Below are positions 8,046 to 15,764 of a stretch of 64,000 bases of DNA, piece by piece. Numbering within the stretch: the stretch's first letter is position 1; each line of letters begins with the position of its first letter. The DNA is from Nitrospira_E sp052156535 (GTDB lineage Bacteria > Nitrospirota > Nitrospiria > Nitrospirales > UBA8639). The position numbers were made by a program, and so were the translations under genes. The stretch lies in assembly GCF_052156535.1 (NCBI RefSeq), contig NZ_JBQKUP010000029.1:186001-250000 (forward strand), read 5' to 3'. Below the pieces are notes generated by a model. The model was not told the origin of the DNA. It searched no databases and saw only the letters and a list, made by a program, of their open reading frames with translations.

Positions 8046-9506
8046 TCAAATAGAACATTTTACCATTGCGGGGCCTGACGGTGTGAATGATCCTTCCGCA
8101 TGGCCCCTGGCAAGCCGAAGAACTTTGGTCATCACCTCGAGGCTCCAGTTTAAGCTTTGCCAGGGACTCATCAGCATGCGGCTTGACGCCTTCGCACTAC
8201 TGGTCAAGGCGTCGATGGCCAGACTCAGGGGCCCGGTCACTAGTCCTTTTTCGTCTAATTGTAACATAGCCATCCAGGCCTCAGGATTCCGTGGCATGGC
8301 ATGAAACAAGGCTTGCGGGACAAGACAGATATTTTGAGAAAGGACCCCACTGAACACTCCACTACAAAACTCTTGAAATTGCCGGTCATGGGTGGTCATC
8401 CGAGCAATGTTGGCAAGGACAAACAGGCAGAATTCTTTCAAATCGGGATTTTTGGCTACGGATAAAAATAATTCCCCCGTCCGCCAGTCTAACTCAAATT
8501 GTTGTTCCCATTGCGTTTGGTATTGTTGAAGAGCACGGACAGAACAATCCCCACTCAATACGGCCTGATGCGCGGTTTCGGCAGCTAAATACGCCCCTTC
8601 CATCGCCTTATGAATACCTCCGCCATTGAGCGGATCGGCTTGATTGGCCGCGTCACCCACCAGCATCACCCGATCAGCCACGATGGCCTTGGGTTTAAAA
8701 AATGAGACAGCCCCACCTGAAACGGCTCCGCACCGTGAGGCATGACGCAAGAGGTGGCCCAAATCCTGATCGAGAAAATCTTGGAACACCTGCTTCAGAT
8801 TCGGGATCATGGGAAACGGTTTATCAAACGCGTACCCCAACCCGATATTGGCAAAGCCGTCATCGTCCACAAAGACCCAGGCATACCCGGGGAAAAAACG
8901 CTCATCGAAATACACCTTGATTTGAGCGCCTTCAGCATCCACATTTTGGTAATAGGCACGCAGTGAAAGGGCCGTCGCTCCATTTTTCAAGACATTCCCG
9001 ATAGAGCGGGACACGACGGAACTCACGCCGTCTGCCCCGATAACAATTTTTCCCTGTACTTCCATGCGCTGCCCTTTATGATCCAGGACGACGCTGGCAT
9101 GATCGGGCGTCTGGTGAATCTCTCGAACAAGGGAGTACGCTTGGAATTCGGCTCCGGAGGCCACGGCATGTTGAAGAAGAATGTGATCAAAACGCCGGCG
9201 ATCCAACAACACGCAAAAATCAGGATAGTGAGTGGTATTCGGAAATCCCCCGGTCAGCAGTAATTCGCCGTTAATAAAGAGGTCGCAGGTTTTAATACAG
9301 GATTTGGTGTGAGTCAGCACTTCGTCGATACAGCCCAACTGGTCCAGCCAATATAAAGCTTGAGGGGTCAACCCATCCCCACAGACCTTATCCCGGGGAA
9401 AATCGGTTCGATCAAGGATTAAGGTCGATAGCCCCTTCCGTGCCGTAAACGCTGCGGTGCTGCTCCCTCCCGGTCCGGCCCCAACTACAATCACATCGTA
9501 CGTCAT
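8046..9506 (-). CDS. Geranylgeranyl-reductase-type FAD-dependent oxidoreductase
   Basis: The 486-aa protein starts at the ATG at 9506 (GGGAG just upstream; a TTG 15 nt earlier is disfavoured). It has the Rossmann FAD motif VVGAGPGGSS at residues 6-15, the KVCGDGLTP motif characteristic of the geranylgeranyl reductase/GGR family (about 43-51), and the second FAD motif GDAANQADPLNGGG. Known relatives reduce double bonds of prenyl chains in chlorophyll, archaeal lipids and quinones, or halogenate or hydroxylate other substrates. In this operon, beside an isoprenoid-synthase-like gene, a prenyl-chain substrate is the simplest inference. The C-terminal 120 residues extend beyond the FAD core and may bind substrate or membrane. 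Confidence 0.82.
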   Translation of the reverse strand: MTYDVIVVGAGPGGSSTAAFTARKGLSTLILDRTDFPRDKVCGDGLTPQALYWLDQLGCIDEVLTHTKSCIKTCDLFINGELLLTGGFPNTTHYPDFCVLLDRRRFDHILLQHAVASGAEFQAYSLVREIHQTPDHASVVLDHKGQRMEVQGKIVIGADGVSSVVSRSIGNVLKNGATALSLRAYYQNVDAEGAQIKVYFDERFFPGYAWVFVDDDGFANIGLGYAFDKPFPMIPNLKQVFQDFLDQDLGHLLRHASRCGAVSGGAVSFFKPKAIVADRVMLVGDAANQADPLNGGGIHKAMEGAYLAAETAHQAVLSGDCSVRALQQYQTQWEQQFELDWRTGELFLSVAKNPDLKEFCLFVLANIARMTTHDRQFQEFCSGVFSGVLSQNICLVPQALFHAMPRNPEAWMAMLQLDEKGLVTGPLSLAIDALTSSAKASSRMLMSPWQSLNWSLEVMTKVLRLARGHAEGSFTPSGPAMVKCSI

Positions 9507-9567
9507 AGGTTCTCCCGTCAAACATCCCTATGGGTAGAATAACCCTTATTCGAGAGCTTCTCCCCCT

Positions 9568-10296
9568 TTACGTTGCCGAGGTCACCAATAATTTCACCGG
9601 GATTTCGATTGCCTGTTCGGACATCACAACAATACGTCCATGATAAACGTCCGGCGGAAGGCCGGCGGGAATTACGCCCTTCAAAATAAATTTTTCAAAA
9701 TCCATCGGCTCAATCGTTTTTGTTCCAGGGCTAACCGTGAAGCCTTTACAAGGAAATACCTGTCCTTGAGTCGATCCGATAAATCCGTCGACCTTCAACT
9801 TGACGTTCTTGGCCGAGTCCATCGAATCATTATTAATAGAAAAGGACACATGCACAGATTGCCCGGGAGTAAGCGGTAAACGATTCGCGATGTAATAGGC
9901 GGGATCCTGCGGTTCGATACCTTCGGGATGTGTCGAGGAGGGCCCCGGAGCAGTCGAATCTTGTGATCTGGAAGACGAGGAAGCGGATTCCTCGGATGAA
10001 GCGGTGGCGGCGCCCATGACGCCGGAAAATTTCTCCAGCACGGAATCCTGCATCATCGTTCCAAAACGGTTGATGAGGGTCAAGCCCAAACTTAAACCCG
10101 CTTCAGCCAGATCCAATCCTTTCGCAAACGTCGTGCCGATTTGATCGCCATGCCCGAACATCGAATCCTCCGATTTGGTGTTTTGGTCCGCGTGAGCAGA
10201 CGCTTGGGCTGTCGACTTTCTTTGAGTTGAAGATCGCCGTGACGGAGATTTTTTCTTACTGTTTTTACTGGCAGTTGCCTTGCTCCCGGACTTCAT
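9568..10296 (-). CDS. Unknown protein: basic N terminus, hydrophobic helix, Ig-like C-terminal domain
   Basis: The start at 10296 has GGAG 8 nt upstream; the longer frame upstream overlaps the neighbouring gene and was rejected. The 242-aa product has a very basic Ser/Lys-rich N terminus (1-45), a Gly/Leu helix (roughly 55-95, containing GLSLGLTLINRFG), a Ser-rich linker, and a beta-sandwich-like C-terminal domain of about 100 residues with alternating strands. The helix resembles those at 6038 and 10325. There is no signal peptide. The arrangement (basic tail, surface-seeking helix, beta domain) suggests a scaffold protein of the putative particle. Confidence 0.7.
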   Translation of the reverse strand: MKSGSKATASKNSKKKSPSRRSSTQRKSTAQASAHADQNTKSEDSMFGHGDQIGTTFAKGLDLAEAGLSLGLTLINRFGTMMQDSVLEKFSGVMGAATASSEESASSSSRSQDSTAPGPSSTHPEGIEPQDPAYYIANRLPLTPGQSVHVSFSINNDSMDSAKNVKLKVDGFIGSTQGQVFPCKGFTVSPGTKTIEPMDFEKFILKGVIPAGLPPDVYHGRIVVMSEQAIEIPVKLLVTSAT

Positions 10297-10324
10297 GCTC
10301 TTGACTCCAAAGACAATGTGCGAA

Positions 10325-10603
10325 TTAACAACATGAATGGCACGTACAGGGTGAAGGTTGGCACTGCACACAATAATGGTGCTGGACAACCGGTCCACAC
10401 TCACGACGCATCGGACAGGCGCATCCGTGTGGACATGGTGGCTCCTGCCAGATGAGCCCGTGCATGAATTGCCGGAACAATTGGGCACCAGTACCGACCA
10501 GATGGAAGGCCAGGCCAATAGCCTGACCAGTGGTCTGTCCCATTATAGTAGCCCCATCGTGTCCATGCTTTGAGTATGAGCATTGCGAATGTTCACAGGA
10601 CAT
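10325..10603 (-). CDS. Small Cys/His-rich protein with hydrophobic central helix (92 aa)
   Basis: GGAGG precedes the ATG by 8 nt and overlaps the stop region of the upstream gene, so the two are packed tightly. The N terminus holds two Cys and two His, the centre (about 20-52) is a Gly/Ala/Leu/Phe helix, and the C-terminal 40 residues contain 10 Cys in CPHGC, C..C and CHSCC patterns. This is the same helix-plus-Cys-tail design as the protein at 6038. Metal binding or disulfide cross-linking is likely but not shown. No known family recognised. Confidence 0.7.
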   Translation of the reverse strand: MSCEHSQCSYSKHGHDGATIMGQTTGQAIGLAFHLVGTGAQLFRQFMHGLIWQEPPCPHGCACPMRRECGPVVQHHYCVQCQPSPCTCHSCC

Positions 10604-10606
10604 AGA

Positions 10607-11371
10607 TTAATCCTCCCCGCTGCTGACAGCACTATCCATGGAATCCATCTGAGACCCGGCCTTCGTCATCGGAAAGGTACGAGAAGGGATATTTCCCACT
10701 TTTAATCCACCCGAAGAGGCTTGTCTCCCCCCTCCGTACTCACCTCCAGGTCTGAACCCCTCTCTGCTTATAGGTCGCCTCGCAGAGGTCCCGGGTTTTG
10801 ACTGATGAGACAAAGGCATGGGCTGACACGGTGATCCTGTAACCACAACCCGCGAGCCTTTGGTAACGGATCGAGATGGAATACCCGGATTGCCGGCTGC
10901 CACCACCTGAGGAAAGCTTTGTCCGGGTATACGCGATTGCTCACGCCTGACCTTATCCCTTGGGGAAACCATGGTCCGTCCCTCCAGATTGAGGCGGAGG
11001 AATTCAATCCCTAATAACCGTGCGCGTAACGTGTAGCTGGAGGGAAGACAAAAATCCTGATGAAGTCCGATCGACACAGGGGGCAAGCGCCGGATATTCA
11101 TATCAACCGCAGGAAGTTGCCGGAGAGACAAATTGACGGTAGGCAGGTTGGTCACATTGAACTGTTCAACACGGATCGGATCCAGGTTGCGAACTTCATT
11201 GATGCGGAGGGATTCAATCGTCAGGGGATCAATATGATTCAGTTCTTTAATGTGTACGGCGGCCGGAGCAATATGTCGAACTTCGCTGATCACAAGCGGA
11301 TCAACATTACTCAGTTCACTGATCCGCAATTTATCGAGATTTTTTGCCTCTTTAATTTTTATGTCGCCCAT
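10607..11371 (-). CDS. Unknown protein with N-terminal beta-strand repeats (254 aa)
   Basis: The N-terminal half consists of about eight imperfect repeats of 10-16 residues (residues 9 to about 105). Each has alternating hydrophobic residues and a turn such as NxDPL or LPxV; examples are NVDPLVISEVRHI, HIDPLTIESLRI and LPAVDMNIRRL. This pattern suggests a small beta-solenoid or stacked-strand surface. A conserved-looking globular segment follows (about 106-145). The last 110 residues are Pro/Ser/Gly/Arg-rich and probably disordered. There is no signal peptide. It lies in the middle of the isoprenoid-associated operon, 24 nt after the preceding stop. I do not know a function. Confidence 0.72.
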   Translation of the reverse strand: MGDIKIKEAKNLDKLRISELSNVDPLVISEVRHIAPAAVHIKELNHIDPLTIESLRINEVRNLDPIRVEQFNVTNLPTVNLSLRQLPAVDMNIRRLPPVSIGLHQDFCLPSSYTLRARLLGIEFLRLNLEGRTMVSPRDKVRREQSRIPGQSFPQVVAAGNPGIPSRSVTKGSRVVVTGSPCQPMPLSHQSKPGTSARRPISREGFRPGGEYGGGRQASSGGLKVGNIPSRTFPMTKAGSQMDSMDSAVSSGED

Positions 11372-11395
11372 ATGGATGCCCTTCCCTGGCGGATG

Positions 11396-12178
11396 CTACA
11401 CAAGTCCTGGCCAGCTATAGTTTATGTGAATGGCCTTGGCCTCATCGAGAATGGCCGGCTGGGTTTGTAATCGGGCTGAAATCGTCACGACTTTGGAAGC
11501 ACCCGACCCGGTAAGCTGATAAAGAAACCAGGGAACGGTGCCCGCCCCGCTCTGTACCACTGAATCCACAAGCCACTGAACAGCCATCCCTGAACTGTGC
11601 CGAATCGTCGCCCGAAATAATTGTTGGGTGTTGCTCTGATCGATATAGGCGTTATCATGACCTTGAGGATAATAGAGATACGCCTGCTTGGGGAAAACTT
11701 CAAGAATTGGTTGAGGAAGCGGCTCTGGTCCATTTCCCATCAACGTGACAAAGGCATAGGCTTTCCGAAAAGGGCTTTCTGCCGCTGTAGCAATAATGAT
11801 GTCGGTTATCCCGTGAGAAAGACTGCCTTTCGGAGGAGCAAGATATAAGCCGGTTGGATCAATCGAACCAGCCCCGGGATTTCCTGCAGGATCCTGAACA
11901 GCCCAATTCACCTTACTGCTCATCCCGTTATATACCGAAGCGTGAAACCGGACCTGGGTATTCACAGGATCGGCATATCGTTCATCGCGAAAATACACTT
12001 CAGCGTTGGCCGGCCAGACCTCCACTTCGATTTGATGCTGACAGACGACCTGATGGTAGACCTGGTAAGTCGTATGGGAGTGACGGCATGGGGCAGGATA
12101 AACTGACACGGTCAGACCTTTCTCAATCACATTTTCACGCTGACAGCTACATCGTGTCGACGTGATCCTCAAAGTCAT
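11396..12178 (-). CDS. Ig-like domain protein of unknown function
   Basis: The start at 12178 (MTLRIT) lies inside the 3' end of the upstream gene in another frame, a 32-nt overlap; a longer frame from 12229 is possible but overlaps more. The 260-aa protein has a short Cys-containing N terminus (CSCQ, CRHS, VVCQ), then two Ig-like beta domains. The first includes a VNWAV ... GSIDPTGLYLAP stretch typical of bacterial Ig/Big-type folds that assess deviation from mean properties of sequence repeats. There is no signal peptide, which is unusual for such domains and fits an intracellular assembly. Part of the large operon. Confidence 0.68.
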   Translation of the reverse strand: MTLRITSTRCSCQRENVIEKGLTVSVYPAPCRHSHTTYQVYHQVVCQHQIEVEVWPANAEVYFRDERYADPVNTQVRFHASVYNGMSSKVNWAVQDPAGNPGAGSIDPTGLYLAPPKGSLSHGITDIIIATAAESPFRKAYAFVTLMGNGPEPLPQPILEVFPKQAYLYYPQGHDNAYIDQSNTQQLFRATIRHSSGMAVQWLVDSVVQSGAGTVPWFLYQLTGSGASKVVTISARLQTQPAILDEAKAIHINYSWPGLV

Positions 12179-12575
12179 CGTCCGGGAGATCAACGGAGCA
12201 ATTGGCAATCTTCCCGAACAGCTTGCCATTGAAACTTAGCTTTGATTTACATCCAACCTTCCCCTCCAGTTGTGTGGTGATACCTTTTGTGCCCAGGACC
12301 CCCGCTAATTGCACATTGGCCCCTTCGACGGCGACGGTAAATGGAGAAAGTTTAATTCCAAAACTGCCAATCGAAGCCACCGTATGGATTCCACCGGCAC
12401 GCCGAAGAAAGGGAATCGACAGGTTGATCGGAATCTCCCCTACCCGTACCGAGATTGCACTCACCTGTGCGACCAACGATCCTTTGGCCTTCGTGGCAAA
12501 GGCGATTGGTTCGGTTTTGGCCTGGACAGAAAAATCCGGGCAACTCTCCATACCCAGGTGGCCTTTAAAATTCAC
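12147..12575 (-). CDS. Unknown beta-rich protein (142 aa)
   Basis: The start codon is GTG at 12575, preceded by GAGGAGG and overlapping the stop of the upstream gene (GTGA), which indicates translational coupling. The product is a nearly continuous series of amphipathic strands rich in Gly, Val, Ile and Lys, with three or four Cys and an acidic C terminus (DDDFEDHVD). It lacks a signal peptide or membrane helix. No family recognised; its position between two coupled genes supports a real protein. Confidence 0.68.
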   Translation of the reverse strand: MNFKGHLGMESCPDFSVQAKTEPIAFATKAKGSLVAQVSAISVRVGEIPINLSIPFLRRAGGIHTVASIGSFGIKLSPFTVAVEGANVQLAGVLGTKGITTQLEGKVGCKSKLSFNGKLFGKIANCSVDLPDDDFEDHVDTM

Positions 12576-12778
12576 CTTGCCTCCTCCTGTCCTGTTTGTT
12601 GAGCCGTCATCCCATCTGGATAGACCCGCTCGGCCAGATCACTACACATCGCATCAATCCGTTCATTCAACTGCTCAAACCCCTTCAAGGATTGACAAAT
12701 TTCTTCACAGTTCTCCCCTTCAATCTCAAACGAGACAAAGGGACCGAGTTTAATTCGAAGGACCATATTGGCCGCCAT
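12572..12778 (-). CDS. Small unknown protein (68 aa)
   Basis: AAGGTGAT lies before the ATG at 12778, so that start was preferred to an upstream in-frame Met at 12817. The protein has an N-terminal beta hairpin (VLRIKLGPFVSFEIEG) followed by an acidic helix with three Cys and a Glu-rich end. It is coupled to the next gene through the GTGA overlap. No family recognised. Confidence 0.65.
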   Translation of the reverse strand: MAANMVLRIKLGPFVSFEIEGENCEEICQSLKGFEQLNERIDAMCSDLAERVYPDGMTAQQTGQEEAR

Positions 12779-12880
12779 TCTATCACCTTTGGTAAAAAAT
12801 GAAACCGGGGTACCCAAATAAGGGCGTTCCTTTCAATTCCTTGCTTCCCCTGAATTTAACGTGGGCATACTCACCCTTGA

Positions 12881-13564
12881 TTATTTCGACTTCCTTGAAT
12901 CCTGGCGACGTACCGGACGCTTGCCGTTTCCATTCCCGGCTTTCATCGTTCCGGTCCCATTGGCCTTTTTTTTCGCCATCCCGTGGCCATTCGGCTGCAC
13001 GTGACCATTAACCGGCTTGTCGTGCACCTGACTCAGGTTTCTATCCGCCTCTCGCAGGAATTTCACCATCTGGTCCATGGAATGCAACATCACTTCAATC
13101 GTGTCTTTTTGTTGTCGATCAAGGTTTTGGTATAAATCTTCAAGTTTTCGTTCAAGTTCCTGCCCGTCACTGGAAGTGCGATATTCTTTGCCACGTTCCC
13201 GCAGAACAGTTCCGAACTGATCCAGAATGGAGATCACACCAAATAAAATATCCAACGTTACGTCCTGTGCTTCCTGGCCGCGAGGATAGGGGTGCGGACG
13301 GCAATGGGAACAGGCCAGGAACTGTTCATCCCTTCCCATGCTCCATCTGGCAAAAAGCGCCGACCGGGAATCGTCAGCAATATTCGAACATCCCCGACGA
13401 TGAAGTTTCCCATAAACCGGATCGAATTGATACGGGGCCATGGCTGCTTCGGCCTGGCCATCAATGCGTAACAGGGGGCGCGCATCGCTGACCTTTCCCT
13501 GAGACCGTAGCTCCTGAAGGGCAATCGCAAACACATCACCCCAATACACATCTGTGGTTCCCAT
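12881..13564 (-). CDS. Unknown protein: putative zinc-binding centre, helical region and basic tail
   Basis: The start at 13564 has GAGG 6 nt upstream. The 227-aa product has a mixed N-terminal domain with the sequence HRRGC ... CSHCRPHP (about residues 53-90), a plausible Cys/His metal site. A long helical or coiled-coil part follows (about 100-175, rich in Glu, Leu, Arg and Gln), then a Gly/Lys/Asn/Arg-rich basic tail. Basic low-complexity tails also occur at 6038 and 9568. There is no signal peptide. Second or third gene of the operon. Confidence 0.68.
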   Translation of the reverse strand: MGTTDVYWGDVFAIALQELRSQGKVSDARPLLRIDGQAEAAMAPYQFDPVYGKLHRRGCSNIADDSRSALFARWSMGRDEQFLACSHCRPHPYPRGQEAQDVTLDILFGVISILDQFGTVLRERGKEYRTSSDGQELERKLEDLYQNLDRQQKDTIEVMLHSMDQMVKFLREADRNLSQVHDKPVNGHVQPNGHGMAKKKANGTGTMKAGNGNGKRPVRRQDSRKSK

Positions 13565-13592
13565 TGTATCCTCAGGAGAACGTCCCATATTT

Positions 13593-13712
13593 TTAAGTGC
13601 GCCTGACCACCGGGCCTCCTCTTCCTTGAACGTGTGCCTCCGCGAAGATACGACCAACAGGACACACCACTTCCACCACGGTCGAGATGATTCTGCCTGG
13701 GAGCTTAATCAT
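13593..13712 (-). CDS. Possible very small protein (39 aa)
   Basis: An ATG at 13712 overlaps the last codons of the isoprenoid-synthase-like gene (ATGATTAA), and the frame ends 28 nt before the next gene, filling an otherwise large gap in a packed operon. The peptide has a hydrophobic stretch (IISTVVEVVCPVGRIF) like other short proteins of this cluster. The ribosome site is only GGGCGG, so expression is uncertain. Confidence 0.38.
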   Translation of the reverse strand: MIKLPGRIISTVVEVVCPVGRIFAEAHVQGRGGPVVRRT

Positions 13713-14616
13713 AGACCGCCCAGGCCAACTCCCGATGCGTTTTTTGTAAACGATGCTTTTTGAGACGTGTGGCAAAATATTTGGTCAAAAAGGCAATCAG
13801 CAAATCCCGCCCCGAGCCTTCCGGTAGCCCCTGCCGCAAACGGGCAATATGCCCTTGAAAGATCCGACGAAGCGTGCGTTCGGGGTCGGCAACCTGATTG
13901 AGATAAGTCACCCGATGATAATGCAAGTCTGAATAGCAATCCCCGTGATCGTCGATATGCATGATCAAGGAGCCTGCAAGAAAGATCATACTGACATAAT
14001 GCAGAGGAACTGCTGGGACTAAAAATCCTGTGAGAACTAAAATCGCATGGCCGCTTCGGTTCCTGGCACTTTCCCGTAAGATTCGCAATTGTTCTCGGCG
14101 GGGACGTGAGCGAATGCTCTCCGGATCAGAACGGAAAGCCACATCCCGTTTTTGTGCCTGAAAGAGCAACAGTATGGCTTGCCGCAGGAGAGGATCCAAG
14201 ACATCCCGTTCAGCAAATAAACGCGCAATAATCACATAAAACAGTTTTTCCCGATCCGTCTGAATCTCAAACCATCCCTTGGTCAACAGGTCATCCATCC
14301 GATCAATATAGGAATTGGCAACGTCCAAACCAAAGTCATCAATAAAACTGTCCGCCAGAAAACAACAGCCGCCGAATAAACTGCCGATCATTTGCCGACG
14401 CGCATCATAGGGAAATCCGGCAATCTCTGCGCAGGCATGGCCCACAACAGTCATTTTGGCACTCAATTCCATCATCTTCCGGTATTCGTCCTGCCGTTGG
14501 TTAAACAGGTCGGGATAATACTCCAGCACTAACGGCTTCAGAGAGATCACCACCTGTTTCCGATAAAAACTGAACAATTGATCAAGAGGCGTATGGAGGG
14601 ATTGGGACGCATACAT
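13705..14616 (-). CDS. Class I isoprenoid synthase-like protein
   Basis: The start at 14616 has GAGAAG upstream and gives 303 aa. The protein is all helical, with two aspartate-rich motifs expected for class I prenyl-diphosphate-dependent enzymes: DSFIDD at residues 89-94 and a second site, HIDDHGDCYSD, at 220-230. Such Asp pairs bind Mg2+-diphosphate in prenyltransferases, squalene/phytoene synthases and terpene synthases. The spacing does not match a standard trans-prenyltransferase, so the product cannot be named. As first gene of the operon, behind a good promoter, with a GGR-type reductase downstream, it implies that the operon makes or handles an isoprenoid. Confidence 0.66.
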   Translation of the reverse strand: MYASQSLHTPLDQLFSFYRKQVVISLKPLVLEYYPDLFNQRQDEYRKMMELSAKMTVVGHACAEIAGFPYDARRQMIGSLFGGCCFLADSFIDDFGLDVANSYIDRMDDLLTKGWFEIQTDREKLFYVIIARLFAERDVLDPLLRQAILLLFQAQKRDVAFRSDPESIRSRPRREQLRILRESARNRSGHAILVLTGFLVPAVPLHYVSMIFLAGSLIMHIDDHGDCYSDLHYHRVTYLNQVADPERTLRRIFQGHIARLRQGLPEGSGRDLLIAFLTKYFATRLKKHRLQKTHRELAWAVYD

Positions 14617-14649
14617 GGGAAAAACTTCTCGTCGGAACAACGGGGTCCT

Positions 14650-14678
14650 ATTATAAAGCGTTGAACCCAAACTTTAAA
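14650..14678 (-). promoter_or_regulatory. Predicted sigma-70 promoter of the 6.0-14.6 kb operon
   Basis: Read leftward, TTTAAA (14678-14673) and a perfect TATAAT (14655-14650) are separated by 17 nt. The -10 lies 33 nt before the start codon of the isoprenoid-synthase-like gene. This is the only long gap on the operon's upstream side. Confidence 0.5.
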
Positions 14679-14719
14679 TATTATCCGATGATTCTTGACA
14701 AAAAAGTTCAGAATTAAAG

Positions 14720-14790
14720 CAGAGCGTACTTCCAGTACGTGAGCACGGGAAAATGGCGAGAACGTCGTTGGCGGCTTTTCTCAACAGCCC
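14720..14790 (+). repeat. Truncated copy of the MITE-like element
   Basis: About 70 bp match the right-hand third of the element at 27488, from the GTACGTGAGCACGGGAAAAT block to TCAACAGCCCC. The left part and the left inverted repeat are missing. It lies upstream of the large operon's promoter. Confidence 0.7.
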
Positions 14791-15111
14791 CTTAATGCAA
14801 CGGTTGTGGATAACTGAGAGCGGAGCCAGATTTGTGTTTCATCCAAAATCTCCACCAAATAAGATGCTTGTATCAGAATTTTGGCAACAGCGGCCTCTAC
14901 CTGAAAAAAGACGCATGGGATCCGTGTAAGAATATTGTAGGCATTCAACTTCACTGCACTGATGCTACATGCGTCAATATCATATTTGAAATCTCATAAA
15001 AGCTGAGATACCTTGCGATAAAAACCATCGGTGGGTTGTCTGTTGTCCAATAAAAAAGGATTGGACCAAACTTCAACATTGACAGAGAAGGGCTGTTATC
15101 CTATCCGAAAT
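14791..15111. other. Intergenic region, no gene seen
   Basis: This 320-nt stretch lies between the MITE fragment and the end of the leftward Rieske/FMN-reductase gene. It is AT-richer than its surroundings. I see no RNA gene or convincing coding frame. Confidence 0.5.
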
Positions 15112-15750
15112 TTAATCCGGCTTGACCGATGGGTCCTTTTTGGTATTTGTAAAGCCATGCAGCTGAGCCCTGGTATCCAGCTCGTGGGCTTTTCGCCCTC
15201 CTCTCGCCGTCCGGCATTCCCCTAAATCTCCGTGTACCAGCAGGCTGGCCATTTGAACACAGCGTTCTACCAGGGCAATCGCGCCTTCCCGCAGTGATCG
15301 GGACTTCTGCACATAGCGCATATTATTTTGCATGTCCTCCGCGCTCCATCCCCGGGAATGAGCAATATAGGGAAACTGCGGAAACTGCACACCGATTTCG
15401 GCGAAAAATCCGAGTAGTTGCCCGGCCACGGCCTGAATATTATCCTGCCCACCGGTAATGATAAACCCGCCTACTTTATTATGAAGCAGATGTGTATCTG
15501 AAATCGTTTCTTGATTCTGTATACAGTTCATCCGCTCAACCATCTTGAAATAGAGGCTGCTTGCGGCCCCCCATCGAATGGGAGTGGCCAGAACCAGGAC
15601 ATCAGCCCAATGCACCAGTCCTTCGTAGACCTGGTCCATCTCATCTTGGGGATCCATCTGCGTAATCGAACAGGGCCAGGTACAAGCCCGTGATGATTTG
15701 GAATAAAAACCCTCGCAGGGGCGAAAGGACAGATCCCGAAGACGCAACAA
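15112..15750 (-). CDS. NADPH-dependent FMN reductase (flavodoxin-fold) domain, 5' end out of frame
   Basis: The frame encodes most of a flavodoxin-fold FMN reductase: PCEGFYSKSSRACTWPCS, a QMDPQDEM segment, ATPIRWGAASS and the GGQDN loop. It is open upstream only to about 15794 and has no real start or ribosome site. The missing first strand and phosphate-binding loop (IRVLGLST ... SEDLL) are encoded in the preceding Rieske frame. One missing base near 15770 would join the two into one protein of about 382 aa. The flavin domain alone is unlikely to fold or bind FMN. Either the gene is broken, or the sequence carries an indel, or frameshifting joins the parts. Confidence 0.75.
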   Translation of the reverse strand: MLRLRDLSFRPCEGFYSKSSRACTWPCSITQMDPQDEMDQVYEGLVHWADVLVLATPIRWGAASSLYFKMVERMNCIQNQETISDTHLLHNKVGGFIITGGQDNIQAVAGQLLGFFAEIGVQFPQFPYIAHSRGWSAEDMQNNMRYVQKSRSLREGAIALVERCVQMASLLVHGDLGECRTARGGRKAHELDTRAQLHGFTNTKKDPSVKPD

Positions 15751-15764
15751 CCGCGTTTCACATT

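Noticed and set aside
6038..14616. Microcompartment, gas-vesicle or encapsulin identity of the large operon
   Set aside because: No BMC-domain, GvpA-type or HK97-shell-type sequence was recognised in any of its proteins.
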